22,863 nucleotides of DNA from DASWHD01 sp036393335 (GTDB lineage Bacteria; CG2-30-53-67; CG2-30-70-394): the NCBI GenBank assembly GCA_036393335.1, contig DASWHD010000083.1, positions 1 to 22,863 of the forward strand, given 5' to 3'. The notes under the pieces are model-generated. The model did not search any database and was not told where the DNA came from. It saw only the letters and a program-made list of their open reading frames with translations. The translations under genes were made by a program, and so were the position numbers. Positions 1-8,235 of this stretch are shown one piece after another (position 1 is the stretch's first letter; the number at the start of each line of letters is the position of its first letter).

Positions 1-843
1 GGTCAGATGGGCGGCTGTGAGATCCGTTTCAATGGGCTCGACGACTCCACCGACTCGGATTCCAACCAGGACTCGACGGGACGTGGAACCACCACGGAGG
101 AGACCATCGACATCTCCGGCCTGCGGCTGGCCGTCAGTAGCGGCTCCATCGGCGAGGTGAGCGAGGAGGACGAGGAAAGCCAGGAGGTGGAGGACGTGAT
201 CTACGGCACGGTGACCAACACCAGCGGCGTCGCCCTCGCCGGCATCCTCGTCGAGGTCGCCCTGAATCTCACCAATGGCGGGGAAGAGATCCTCCGCGTC
301 TCCCTGAAGGGGCAGACCGTCTCCCGCAACGACAAGACCGCGACCACCGACAAGATCGTGAGCGACGGCCTCTACGCCACGGCGACCGGCGTGTTTCGCA
401 TCGCCACCGGGCGATCGCCGGACGAGATCGAACCGGTGGATAGCGGCGACTTCACCGTCACTTTTTGCAGAGAGATCACCCCCCTGCCCTGCACTACTAC
501 TGCCGGGGTTTCCGAGCCGGACAGCCGGGTCATCTTTCCGGACGTCACCCAGGGCAGCAATCCGACCGAGTCCACCGACGGCACCACCCGCGTGGCGGAG
601 GGGACGGTGGAGAACGACGGCGACCGCACGACCTTTCACACCACCGTGATCTATGCCTTCAAGGCGAGCGACGGCACCCTCCTCGGCATCCGCGAGCAGG
701 TGGTCTCGCCCACCGACGGCGGCACCGACGGCCGGCTTGCCGCGGGGGCGACGGGGCGATTCGAGATCTCCGTCGATACCACGGACCTGGGACAGCTCGC
801 GGCCACCAACCTGTTCCTGATCAACTGGACGGAGGAGGAGTGA
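1..843 (+). CDS. Secreted or lipid-anchored protein with two FxLYD-like domains (5' end uncertain)
   Basis: The frame is open to the left edge of the window; the first ATG in it is at position 7. From there it gives 278 residues. There is no signal peptide after that ATG, but a Gly-Gly-Cys at residues 2-4 could be the end of a lipobox whose start lies outside the window, so the gene may be 5'-partial. Residues about 10-60 are an acidic, Ser/Thr/Asp/Glu-rich linker. Two beta-rich segments, about 62-150 and 195-272, share the pattern G-T-V-x-N-(T/D) followed by alternating hydrophobic strands and a closing acidic or Gly residue before a hydrophobic strand; this resembles FxLYD domains of cell-surface proteins. 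No catalytic motif is visible. The stop overlaps the start of the following transporter gene, which suggests co-expression. The substrate or partner is unknown. The domain call rests on pattern recognition only. Confidence 0.6.
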   Translation, partial: GQMGGCEIRFNGLDDSTDSDSNQDSTGRGTTTEETIDISGLRLAVSSGSIGEVSEEDEESQEVEDVIYGTVTNTSGVALAGILVEVALNLTNGGEEILRVSLKGQTVSRNDKTATTDKIVSDGLYATATGVFRIATGRSPDEIEPVDSGDFTVTFCREITPLPCTTTAGVSEPDSRVIFPDVTQGSNPTESTDGTTRVAEGTVENDGDRTTFHTTVIYAFKASDGTLLGIREQVVSPTDGGTDGRLAAGATGRFEISVDTTDLGQLAATNLFLINWTEEE

Positions 844-1997
844 GGCGTGAGGGAACGGGGAGGTTCGCGGCCTTTTACTTCGCGTACTTTGCGGTACTCG
901 GGGTCTTCCTTCCGTATTTCAACCTGTATTGCAAGTCCCTCGGCTTCGCCTCGTGGCAGATCGGCACCCTCTCCATGGTGGTGCCGGCCGCACGGGTGGT
1001 CGCCGGCTTCGCCCTGACCCACTGGGCCGACCGTACCCGGCGCCAGCGGTTGACGACCCGGATCGCCGCTTGGGGCAGCGTCGCGGCCTCGTCGCTGTAC
1101 CTGTGGGTCGACCGTTTCCCCACCATGCTCCTATGCATGGTGGTCTACGGCGTCATTCACGTGCCGCTCCTGCCCTTGGTGGAGGCGGTGACCCTGGAGC
1201 AGGTGACGGCGAGCCGCTGGGACTACGCGCGGATCCGGGCGTGGGGGACCGCCGGCTTCATCTGCCTGTCCATCGGATTCGGCCAGGTGGTGGAGGTCTT
1301 CCCCTTGGTCAGCGTGCTGGTGGGTTGGGTGGTCCTCAGCGTCGGCACCGCGGTCGCCGTCGAGGCCCTGCCGCCGGTGGAGCACCCCGTCGGTCACGAG
1401 GTCCCGGCCATCTTGCCCATCCTGCGCCGTCCCACCCTGGCGATCTTTCTCCTGTGTTGCGTGCTCATGCAGATGTCTCACGGGGCGTACTACGGCTTCT
1501 TCTCCATCTACATGGAGTCCGTGGGGGTCGATCGCGCCACCATCGGGCTGCTGTGGGGCCTCGCGACGACCAGCGAGCTGGTGGTGATGTACGGCGCGGG
1601 CCGGCTGGTGGGTTGGCTCGGCGAGAGTCGTGTCCTGACCCTCTCCCTGGTCGTGGCGGCCCTGCGCTGGGCGATCTTCGCCACCACCGACGCCATGCCC
1701 GCCATCGCCGCCGCGCAGGTGCTCCATGCCTTCACCTTTGGCACCTTTCACGTGGCCGCCATCCACTTCACCCACGACGCCTTCCCCAGGTCCCTGCGCG
1801 CCTCGGGACAGAGCCTGTACTCCCTGTCCAGCTACGGCATCGGCATGATCCTGGGCTTTGGTGGCAGCGGGCTGTTTTACGACGTCATCGGCCCGCGCGG
1901 TCTGTTTGCCACAAGCTGCGCCCTGGCCCTGATCGCCGGCGCCGCCAGCCTCAGGTTGTGCGGTGCGGGGCGCGGCAGGGCCACGATGATTCCCTAG
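840..1997 (+). CDS. MFS transporter, PPP / HcaT-like family
   Basis: This is a polytopic inner-membrane protein of 385 residues starting at a GTG that overlaps the upstream stop (GTGA). The frame is open further upstream, but the upstream part is a shadow of the preceding gene. It has about 12 hydrophobic segments. The first reads FAYFAVLGVFLPYFNLY, and the second half contains AYYGFFSIYMESVGVDRATI and ALRWAIFA. These agree in order and spacing with what I know of E. coli HcaT, the 3-phenylpropionate transporter family (MFS_1_like). Proton-driven uptake of a small organic acid or nucleoside-like solute is the family expectation; the substrate cannot be read from the sequence. The coupled upstream FxLYD-like protein may be a surface partner, which is inference only. 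A 10-bp hairpin begins at the stop codon. Confidence 0.85.
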   Translation: MRREGTGRFAAFYFAYFAVLGVFLPYFNLYCKSLGFASWQIGTLSMVVPAARVVAGFALTHWADRTRRQRLTTRIAAWGSVAASSLYLWVDRFPTMLLCMVVYGVIHVPLLPLVEAVTLEQVTASRWDYARIRAWGTAGFICLSIGFGQVVEVFPLVSVLVGWVVLSVGTAVAVEALPPVEHPVGHEVPAILPILRRPTLAIFLLCCVLMQMSHGAYYGFFSIYMESVGVDRATIGLLWGLATTSELVVMYGAGRLVGWLGESRVLTLSLVVAALRWAIFATTDAMPAIAAAQVLHAFTFGTFHVAAIHFTHDAFPRSLRASGQSLYSLSSYGIGMILGFGGSGLFYDVIGPRGLFATSCALALIAGAASLRLCGAGRGRATMIP

Positions 1998-2019
1998 CGC
2001 CGGCGCAGCCGCCGGCGCT
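1996..2019 (+). terminator. Hairpin at the end of the MFS gene, terminator-like
   Basis: AGCGCCGGCG and CGCCGGCGCT form a perfect 10-bp stem with a 4-nt CAGC loop. The left arm starts inside the TAG stop codon of the transporter gene. Only TTGT follows, so there is no clear U-tract. It may attenuate or act as an mRNA 3' stabiliser instead of a classic intrinsic terminator. Confidence 0.45.
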
Positions 2020-2048
2020 TGTCGGGTGATCCGGACCGCCCATACACT
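2019..2048 (+). promoter_or_regulatory. Possible sigma70-type promoter for mdh
   Basis: TTGTCG (4 of 6 matches to the -35 consensus), 18 nt, then TACACT (4 of 6 matches to the -10 consensus). It sits between the hairpin after the transporter gene and the mdh start, giving a leader of about 80 nt. In high-GC DNA such matches are weak evidence. Confidence 0.3.
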
Positions 2049-2133
2049 CCCTTGATGAGGGGCGGGTGAGTCGCTGCGTCGCCTGCCCCCTACCTCGTTC
2101 CGTCCCGGTCGTCCTGCGACCCCGGAGATCCCC

Positions 2134-3069
2134 ATGATGACCAAAGTCACCGTCGTTGGCGCCGGCCACGTGGGCGCCACCACCGCCCGTTCCCTCGCGG
2201 AGATGAACCGCGTCGAGCACGTGATCCTGCTCGACGTGATCGCAGGGCTCCCCCAAGGCAAGGCCCTCGACATCCAGCAGGCCGCCCCGCTCCGCCGCTT
2301 CGAGACCTGGGTGAGCGGCACCAACGACTACGCCGACACCGCCGGCTCCGACATCATCGTCATCACGGCCGGCATCGCCCGCAGGCCGGGGATGAGCCGT
2401 GACGACCTCCTCACCACCAACGCCAAGATCGTCTCCGAGGTGACTCGCTCGGCCCTCGAATACTCCCCGGACACCTGTTTCATCGTCGTCTCCAATCCCG
2501 TGGACCTCATGACCCAGCTCGTACGCCAGATCGCGGGCCGGCCCAAGTCCCAGGTGATGGGGATGGCGGGGGTCCTGGACACGGCCCGGTTCCAGACCTT
2601 CGTCGCTCAGGAGGTGGGCTGCAGCATCCGCGACGTCGTCGGCATGGTCCTGGGCGGCCATGGCGATCAGATGGTGCCCCTGCTGCGCATGTGCTCGGTG
2701 AACGGCATCCCCCTGCACCGGCTCATCCCCGAGGAGCGCCTGCAAGAGATCGTCACCCGCACCAAGAACGGCGGGGCCGAGATCGTCGGCCTGCTCAAGA
2801 CCGGCTCCGCCTTTTACGCCCCGGCGGCGGCGGCGGCGGCCATGGCCCGGGCCATCGTCACGGACTCCAAGGAGGTCCTGCCGTGTGTCGCCGCCCTGGA
2901 GGGGGAGTTCGGCATCCACGACCTGATGATGGGGGTGCCCTGCGTCCTCGGTGAGGGCGGTGTGGAGAAGATCATCGACTTTCCCCTGGAGCCCGAGGAA
3001 CAGGCCCTGATGGACGCCTCCGCGGCGTCGGTGCGCAAGAACATCGAATGGATCAAGGACTACCGCTGA
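2134..3069 (+). CDS. mdh: Malate dehydrogenase, NAD-dependent, LDH-like type
   Basis: This enzyme converts malate and oxaloacetate with NAD in the cytoplasmic TCA cycle. The 311-residue length is right for the LDH-like (lactate-dehydrogenase-related) malate dehydrogenase group. The Rossmann motif GAGHVG is at residues 9-14 and Asp34 ends the second strand, indicating NAD over NADP. The substrate loop RRPGMSRDD (83-91) carries Arg83 and Arg89; an Arg where lactate dehydrogenases have Gln marks malate specificity. Asp148, Arg151 and catalytic His175 (GGHGDQ) are present. ATG at 2134 has GGAG 6 nt upstream; the adjacent ATG at 2137 is equally possible. Only 3 nt separate its stop from the M48 protease start. 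This type is common in alphaproteobacteria, Chlorobi, Chloroflexi and Nitrospirota, whereas E. coli has a different subgroup. Confidence 0.95.
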   Translation: MMTKVTVVGAGHVGATTARSLAEMNRVEHVILLDVIAGLPQGKALDIQQAAPLRRFETWVSGTNDYADTAGSDIIVITAGIARRPGMSRDDLLTTNAKIVSEVTRSALEYSPDTCFIVVSNPVDLMTQLVRQIAGRPKSQVMGMAGVLDTARFQTFVAQEVGCSIRDVVGMVLGGHGDQMVPLLRMCSVNGIPLHRLIPEERLQEIVTRTKNGGAEIVGLLKTGSAFYAPAAAAAAMARAIVTDSKEVLPCVAALEGEFGIHDLMMGVPCVLGEGGVEKIIDFPLEPEEQALMDASAASVRKNIEWIKDYR

Positions 3070-3072
3070 CCG

Positions 3073-4542
3073 ATGGGGGACTCTGGCAATCGGCGGTTCG
3101 GACGGTGGATGGCCTACGGCGGTTCGGCCGCCGTCGGGCTGCTGCTGGCGATCGGGGTCGCCTGCGCGGTCAATCCGGTCACCGGCCAGCACCAGGTCTC
3201 GCTGCTCAGCGAGGCCCAGGAGATCGCCCTCGGCGCCGAGGAACATCCCAACATCCTCGCCGAATACGGGCCACTGGAGGCACCGTCCCTCGACCGGTAC
3301 GTCGTGCGGGTGGGAGAGGCACTGGTGCGTGTCTCCCACCGCCCGCACCTCGCCTATCACTTCACGGTCCTCGACTCGCCGATCCTGAACGCCTTCGCCC
3401 TCCCCGGCGGCTACATCTACGTCACCCGCGGCCTGCTCGCCGAGCTGAACAACGAGGCGGAGCTGGCGGGTGTGGTGGGCCACGAGATCGGCCACGTCAC
3501 GGCCCGCCACGGGGCGCAGCGCTACACCCAGGCGGCCGGCTACCAGCTTCTCAGGGGGCTGGCTGTCGCCCTGCAACCGGGACTGGCCAACTGGACCCAG
3601 CTCTCCGACCTCGCTTTCTCGGCGGCCGTGAGTGGCTACGGTCGGGGCAACGAGCTCCAGGCGGACCAGATCGGCCTGGAGTACGCCGCCGCGGCAGGCT
3701 ACGACACCGAGCAGCTCCACCACTTCTTCGAGACCCTCCTGCGGCAGGAACGCGACGCGGGGCAGGGGGGCTTTCACGGCCTGTTCGCCAGCCACCCCGA
3801 CACCCGCCAGCGCATCGAGCGACTGCGCGCCCGCGCCGCCGAGCTACCGGGCGGGGCCCGGGTCGAGCGTCCCGCCTACCTGAAGACCATCGACGGCATC
3901 CCCGTGGGGCCGTCGGAAGACGAGGGGCGGGTGGTGGGCGGGGTCTATCTCAACCGGCGTTTCGACGTGGCGGTGCAGGTGCCCGGCGGCTGGCAGGCGC
4001 AGACCGCCCGGGGTCGTGTCGCCCTGCGGGGACCGGACGAAGAAGTCGGCTGGCAGGCTGCGCTGCGTGTCGCGCGGGCCGGCGAGAGCAGCGCGACGGT
4101 AATGGCCGACGTGCTCCGCCAGATCGGGGCGCAGGCCGTGGCACGGCCGGTGGCGCGACCGAGCGGCGCGCAGCAGATCGAGCTCCGGGTGACGGCCAAT
4201 GGCGCACCCCTTACCCTGCAGGTCACCACCTGGGTGCGGCGTGGCACCGCCGTCACCGTGTTCGCCTTCGGCGGACCCGAGGCCTTCGCGCGCGGCGCCG
4301 GTCGCCTCGCGGCGATCACCGCTTCCCTGGCGCCGCTCACCCCGGAGCAAAGGCGGCAGGCGGCACCGGAGAAGCTGCATCTCCACCCCGTCCCGGGGGG
4401 CGAGGACTTCGCCAGCCTCGCGCGCCGTTATCCCGGCGATGAGCGGGACGCTGCCTGGCTGTCCTACTTCAACGGCTACGATGGCAAACCGAGCCCGCGC
4501 CCCGGCGACCTGATCAAGGTCGTGGTGGCGGCCAACGACTGA
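3073..4542 (+). CDS. M48-family zinc metalloprotease, probable lipoprotein, with C-terminal LysM-like segment
   Basis: A 489-residue envelope protease. An N-terminal hydrophobic stretch (about 15-30) ends at Cys31, followed by AVNPVTG, a sequence that typically follows the lipid-anchor Cys in BepA-like M48 proteases, though the lipobox (Gly-Val-Ala-Cys) is imperfect. The zinc site is complete: HEIGH at 137-141, with the third ligand Glu194 in NELQAD and the accompanying Asp198. The FALPGGYIYV segment before the site is also typical. After the peptidase domain (to about residue 265) there is a beta-rich region, and the last 50 residues (LxxPGGEDFASLA... to RPGDLIKVV) look like a LysM-type or related wall-binding fold, as in other soluble M48 proteins. 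It probably degrades or assists folding of outer-membrane proteins. It follows mdh by 3 nt, so it is likely in the same transcript. ATG at 3109 (residue 13) is an alternative start. Confidence 0.88.
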   Translation: MGDSGNRRFGRWMAYGGSAAVGLLLAIGVACAVNPVTGQHQVSLLSEAQEIALGAEEHPNILAEYGPLEAPSLDRYVVRVGEALVRVSHRPHLAYHFTVLDSPILNAFALPGGYIYVTRGLLAELNNEAELAGVVGHEIGHVTARHGAQRYTQAAGYQLLRGLAVALQPGLANWTQLSDLAFSAAVSGYGRGNELQADQIGLEYAAAAGYDTEQLHHFFETLLRQERDAGQGGFHGLFASHPDTRQRIERLRARAAELPGGARVERPAYLKTIDGIPVGPSEDEGRVVGGVYLNRRFDVAVQVPGGWQAQTARGRVALRGPDEEVGWQAALRVARAGESSATVMADVLRQIGAQAVARPVARPSGAQQIELRVTANGAPLTLQVTTWVRRGTAVTVFAFGGPEAFARGAGRLAAITASLAPLTPEQRRQAAPEKLHLHPVPGGEDFASLARRYPGDERDAAWLSYFNGYDGKPSPRPGDLIKVVVAAND

Positions 4543-4578
4543 TCGGTCGCCGGCCGTGGCGCCGGGCAAACTGGCGTG

Positions 4579-5695
4579 TCACTGCGCCGCGCCGGCGGCC
4601 TTGGGCGCCAGGAGGTAGGCCTTGATGAAGTCGTCGAGGTCGCCATCGAGCACCGCGTCCACGTTCCCCGTCTCGTGGCGGGTGCGGACGTCCTTCGCCA
4701 GACGATAGGGCGCGAGGACGTAGGAGCGGATCTGATGGCCCCAGGCGATCTCGGTCTTGTCGGCGCTCGCCTCGGCGCGCCGCTCCTCCTGCGCCAGGCG
4801 TTCCATCTCGTAGAGCTTGGCCTTGAGCAGCTTCATGGCGGTGGAGCGGTTCTTGATCTGGCTGCGCTCGTTCTGGCAGGCCACGACGATGCCGCTGGGC
4901 AGGTGGGTGAGACGCACCGCCGAGTCGGTCTTGTTGACGTGCTGGCCGCCGGAGCCGGAGGAGCGATAGGTGTCGATGCGCAGGTCTTTCTCCTCGATCT
5001 CCACCACGATCTCCTCGTCGATTTCCGCGCTCACGAACACCGAGGCGAACGAGGTATGGCGTCGCTTGGCCGCGTCGAAGGGTGAGATGCGCACCAGGCG
5101 GTGCACCCCGGTCTCCCCCTTGAGGTAACCGAAGGCGTAGTCGCCCTTCACCAACAGGGTGGCGGATTTGATCCCCGCTTCCTCGCCGTGCTGCAAGTCG
5201 AGGAGCTGATGGTCGAAGCCGCGGCGCTCCGCCCAGCGCGTGAACATGCGCAGCAGCATCTGCGCCCAATCCTGCGACTCGGTGCCGCCGGCGCCGGCAT
5301 TGATATCGACGATCGCATTGTTGGCATCGGTCTCGCCGGCGAGGATGGTGGCCACCTCGAGCTCGCTCAGTTCCCTCTCCAGGCGGTCTAGCTCCCGCTC
5401 GATGTCACGCTCATGGGCCACCTCACCCGGCTCCGCCTGGGCGAACTCGAACAGGACGTCGAGATCACCGAACGCGGTGGTGAACGCCTGCCAGAGATTG
5501 ACGACGCGCTGGAGCTGGGCGCGCTCCTTTTGCAGGGCCTGGGCCTGACTCAGGTCATGCCAAAAACCCGGCTCTTCCGCCAAGCGATCGATCGCCGCGA
5601 TCCGCGTCTCTTTGCCCTCCGGGTCAAAGATGCCCCCGGAGATCGACGAGGCGGGCGTGGAGCTGGTCGCGTTGCGCGGCGAGGTCGGAGAGCAT
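4579..5695 (-). CDS. prfB: Peptide chain release factor 2, expressed by programmed +1 frameshift
   Basis: RF2 terminates translation at UGA and UAA. The gene is in two frames. A short zero-frame ORF starts at ATG 5695 and runs 23 codons, ending LRGHL then UGA; the +1 frame (to 4579) continues as DPEGKETRIAAIDRLAEEPGFW, which is the standard RF2 sequence. The main frame carries the anticodon-like SPF tripeptide (RISPFDAAKRR), the catalytic GGQ (SGSGGQHVNK) and a normal RF2 C-terminus. With the frameshift the product is about 371 residues, against 365 in E. coli. ATG 5695 has AAGGA 7 nt upstream. A further in-frame ATG at 5749 would add 18 residues including HPIK, which recalls the NPIK of other RF2 N-termini, so that start is not excluded. 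It converges with the M48 gene. Confidence 0.95.
5623..5639 (-). promoter_or_regulatory. prfB programmed frameshift site
   Basis: Read on the minus strand: CCGGGGG, CAT, CTT, TGA, C. The slippery CTT codon is followed by UGA then C (5629-5623). The G-run, which can pair with the anti-Shine-Dalgarno of the ribosome, sits 3 nt before CTT, as in E. coli (AGGGGG TAT CTT TGA C). Skipping the U after CTT moves the ribosome into the +1 frame at GAC. This gives autoregulation: scarce RF2 leaves the UGA unread and favours the shift. Confidence 0.95.
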
Positions 5696-5895
5696 CGAGG
5701 TGTCCTTGATCGGATGGGTACAGAGTGGCTGGACGGTCGAATTTGTCATTTTAACCGGTATTGTCCACCGCGCCCACCCGACGGGTGATCGCTCACCGCG
5801 GCCGCCGGCCGGCCTGGATTTGCCGCGTCACGCGAGATCACGGGGTACAGAAAGTCCCGGTATGGCCCCGGCCTCGTGGCTGTTACACTGCGCCC

Positions 5896-6717
5896 ATGGC
5901 CGTCGCGTTGCGCATGGACCTCAGTCGGCCGGTGCCATTGCGGCGCACTCCGGAGTTTCTCTTCGGAGATCTCCGCCGGCGCACGCGCCGCGCCGCCGCC
6001 TGCGGCGGTGTCGCCCTGGCGCTGGTCGTGGGCGGGGTGTGGATGGCGCAGGGCGACGCCTGGTTCCAGCGCCACACGGCGGGGACCGTGGCGCCGACAG
6101 GGGTGCTGGCGACGGGTGCGGTCTCGCCTCCGGCGATGGAGGAGTTCCCCCTGATTCTCGAGCCGCCGCCACGCGCCGCGCGTTCTTCCGGTGAGGCGGG
6201 CACGCCACCCGCCTTGCTGCAGCCGTTGGCCGAGCCCCTCGCATCAACGCCACGGGAGACGCAGCCTCCGGCGTTTCCGCCGCTTGAGCCGGCCGAGACA
6301 CCACCGGCCCCGTCGTCCCCTGCATCACCAGGGATGGTTGACCAGACACTATCGCCCCCCGCGTCTACGGCATCCACGCCGCCGCCGGCAGAACACGAAG
6401 GTCCTGCGCCGTTGGTACAGTCGCCGGCGCCCGCGTTGCCCGCCTCTCTCCCCTCTCCTCCCCAGGGTGAGGCGTCCACCGAGCCGGCAGGCTACCTCCT
6501 GCAGCTCGGGACCTATCGCCTGGAGCGGAGCGCCCGCGACGACCAGGAGCACTACCGCTCCCTGGGCATCGCGACGGTCATCCTGCGCCGTGGCGCCTAT
6601 TTCGTGCTGCGGCTACCGCCGTTCGCCAACCAGGCGGAGGCGGAGCGCGAAGAGGCGCGGCTGCGGCGGCAGGGGATCTCGCCCCTGTTCATCCCACCGA
6701 CCGGCTCGCAGGAGTAA
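5896..6717 (+). CDS. Single-pass membrane protein with C-terminal SPOR domain
   Basis: From ATG 5896 the product is 273 residues. A short basic cytoplasmic N-terminus precedes one membrane segment (about residues 37-54, ACGGVALALVVGGVWMA). Then follows a long Pro/Ala/Ser-rich periplasmic linker (about 60-195). A SPOR domain of about 70 residues (starting GYLLQLGTYRLE and ending SPLFIPP) closes the protein. SPOR domains bind peptidoglycan stripped of stem peptides at division sites, as in FtsN, DedD and RlpA. The frame is open upstream to a TTG at 5761, but that part is Arg-rich and not family-like. No ribosome binding site is visible before ATG 5896; a TACACT hexamer lies 6 nt upstream, so a leaderless transcript is possible. 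The stop is 6 bp from the convergent cheB stop. Confidence 0.8.
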   Translation: MAVALRMDLSRPVPLRRTPEFLFGDLRRRTRRAAACGGVALALVVGGVWMAQGDAWFQRHTAGTVAPTGVLATGAVSPPAMEEFPLILEPPPRAARSSGEAGTPPALLQPLAEPLASTPRETQPPAFPPLEPAETPPAPSSPASPGMVDQTLSPPASTASTPPPAEHEGPAPLVQSPAPALPASLPSPPQGEASTEPAGYLLQLGTYRLERSARDDQEHYRSLGIATVILRRGAYFVLRLPPFANQAEAEREEARLRRQGISPLFIPPTGSQE

Positions 6718-6723
6718 CTACCG

Positions 6724-7821
6724 CTAGTCTTGCACGGCGGCCTTGAGGGTGGCCTGCGGGATCCGGTCGAGGGACAGCTCGCGACCGACCGCCCCGAGGG
6801 CCTGGGCCGCGCGCGGCATGCCGTAAATCACGCAGCTCGTCTCGTCCTGGGCGAAGGTGGCGGCGCCGGCGTCGCGCATGGATCGCAGCCCGCGGGCGCC
6901 ATCGTCCCCCATTCCGGATAGGATCACGCCCACGGCGCCGTCGCCCAGGACTCGCGCGGCGGATTCGAAGAGCAGGTCCACGGATGGCCGAGTGTTGTTC
7001 ACCCGGACTCCAGGGCGAACGGCGACCCGCGGCGCCGCTGCCGTGCCGGTGATGGTCATGTGCGAGTCCCCCGGTGCCAGGAGAGCGACACCGGCGCGCA
7101 GCGGTTCGCCGTCCTCCGCCTCCTTGACGGTCAGGGCGCTCTCTTTGTCGAGGCGGGCGGCGAATGATGCGGTAAATTTCTTCGGCATGTGCTGGGCGAT
7201 GGCGATGGGTGGCGCGTCCGCGGGCAGGCTCGACAGTACCCAACGCAACGCGTCGGTGCCCCCCGTGGATGCCCCGATGAGGATCGGCCTCAGGAGCCGG
7301 GACTCGCCGCGTGTCGGGGTCGGCGGGACCGTGCTGGGGGAGCGGGAGGTGCATAGGCGATTGAGGCGACACGCCGCGGCGGCCCGCACCTGCTCCACCA
7401 GGCTGGTGGCAAACTCCTCCAGGTCCTGTGCCGCGGCGGCCACGGGTTTCCCCACCACGGCCACCGCGCCGGAGCGAATGGCCTCGATGCTCAGGTCGGC
7501 CCCCTTCTGGGTGTGGGAGGAAACCATCACCACGGGGATCGGGTGGCTGGCCATCAGTTTGCGGAGGAAGGTGAGCCCATCCATGCGCGGCATCTCGATG
7601 TCCAGGGTCAGGACATCGGGCTCACAGTGGGCGATGGCGCCGGCGGCGCTCACCGGGTCCGGCGCGGTACCCACCACCTCGATGTCCGGCTCGCGGCCGA
7701 GGATCGCCCCGATCTGCGCGCACATCGACGGCGAGTCGTCGACGATCATGACGGTAATCTTCTTGGCCATGGAGTCCCCCAGTCCTGTGACAGGGCTGGG
7801 GTGTGGCGTCGCGTTCGACAT
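6724..7821 (-). CDS. cheB: Chemotaxis response regulator / protein-glutamate methylesterase CheB
   Basis: CheB removes methyl groups from chemoreceptors when phosphorylated by CheA. Residues about 20-135 form a receiver domain: Asp28/Asp29, phosphoacceptor Asp74 (TLDIEMPRMDGL), Ser101/102 and Lys125 (GKP). A variable linker leads to the methylesterase domain from about 178, with the triad Ser185 (GASTGG), His211 (AQHMP) and Asp307 (SGMGDDG). The 365-residue length is normal. The start at 7821 has AAGGA 8 nt upstream on the minus strand; an internal ATG at 7770 (MAKKITVMIVDD) is the alternative and removes an N-terminal extension that lies outside the receiver fold. No cheA, cheR, cheW or receptor gene is in the window, so it is locally an orphan. 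It may serve a distant flagellar or type IV pilus-like chemosensory cluster. Confidence 0.95.
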   Translation of the reverse strand: MSNATPHPSPVTGLGDSMAKKITVMIVDDSPSMCAQIGAILGREPDIEVVGTAPDPVSAAGAIAHCEPDVLTLDIEMPRMDGLTFLRKLMASHPIPVVMVSSHTQKGADLSIEAIRSGAVAVVGKPVAAAAQDLEEFATSLVEQVRAAAACRLNRLCTSRSPSTVPPTPTRGESRLLRPILIGASTGGTDALRWVLSSLPADAPPIAIAQHMPKKFTASFAARLDKESALTVKEAEDGEPLRAGVALLAPGDSHMTITGTAAAPRVAVRPGVRVNNTRPSVDLLFESAARVLGDGAVGVILSGMGDDGARGLRSMRDAGAATFAQDETSCVIYGMPRAAQALGAVGRELSLDRIPQATLKAAVQD

Positions 7822-8038
7822 GGTGCAGTTCCTTGTCGGTAAAGTGGTCGGCTAACTTTTGCCATGCATGATCGGCCGAGGACTCAGTAGGCGGATTCCT
7901 GGCCCCGGCGTGACCCCACTTGCGAAAGCAGGGCTACCCTGCGACCCGTGGCGGAGCACGCGGGTGGATTAGCCCGCATTTCTCACCAGGGATCGTCGCG
8001 AGCCCGTGCCAATGGCGGTAGATCCTGGCTGGCCCGCG

Positions 8039-8134
8039 GTAGGAGCCGAATCCCTCCTGCCTACCGGACAGGCAGGTCGGCGACCCAGGCCCGCAGGGCC
8101 TGTTGCGCGGATCGCCGGTGCAACCGGCTCCTAC
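8039..8134. repeat. REP pair (REPIN-like) nested in the MITE-like element
   Basis: GTAGGAGCCG at 8039-8048 and its exact inverse CGGCTCCTAC at 8125-8134 bound the segment. The right half read on the minus strand (GTAGGAGCCGGTTGCACCGG) has the form of REP sequences common in gammaproteobacteria. The left half has the same ends (GTAGGAGCCG and TCGGCGACC) but is split by a variant of the 20-bp palindrome (8056-8076). This segment is absent from the second copy of the surrounding element. Confidence 0.7.
8056..8076. repeat. Variant copy of the 20-bp palindrome, within the left REP
   Basis: CCTGCCT, ACCGGAC, AGGCAGG: the 7-bp arms match those of the perfect palindrome elsewhere, while the centre has diverged and is one base longer. 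It interrupts the left REP where the hairpin loop would be. Confidence 0.7.
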
Positions 8135-8174
8135 CCCTGGCGCGGACTCGGACGAGGTGGGCCAGGAGATGCGG

Positions 8175-8194
8175 CCTGCCTGCCGGCAGGCAGG
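8175..8194. repeat. 20-bp perfect palindrome, within the right arm of MITE copy 1
   Basis: CCTGCCTGCCGGCAGGCAGG, perfectly self-complementary. The left arm of the same element has no counterpart of it, so it looks like an insertion into one arm. Confidence 0.85.
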
Positions 8195-8235
8195 GCAGTT
8201 GCGCGGGCGCAGCAGAGTCATGGTGAGAAATGCGG

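Noticed and set aside
1131..3795. Long minus-strand ORFs (397 and 614 codons) opposite the MFS, mdh and M48 genes
   Set aside because: The translations are His/Gly/Asp/Arg-rich with no motifs, while the plus strand encodes clear families. They are antisense shadows of high-GC coding DNA.
5761..5895. In-frame extension of the SPOR protein to a TTG start
   Set aside because: The extension is Arg/Pro-rich, lies close to the prfB start region and precedes a normal short basic N-terminus plus membrane segment at ATG 5896.
7822..7900. A GCCGATCA hexamer-plus upstream of cheB on the minus strand, like a flagellar sigma28 -10 element
   Set aside because: There is no TAAA-type -35 at the required spacing, so the match is probably chance.
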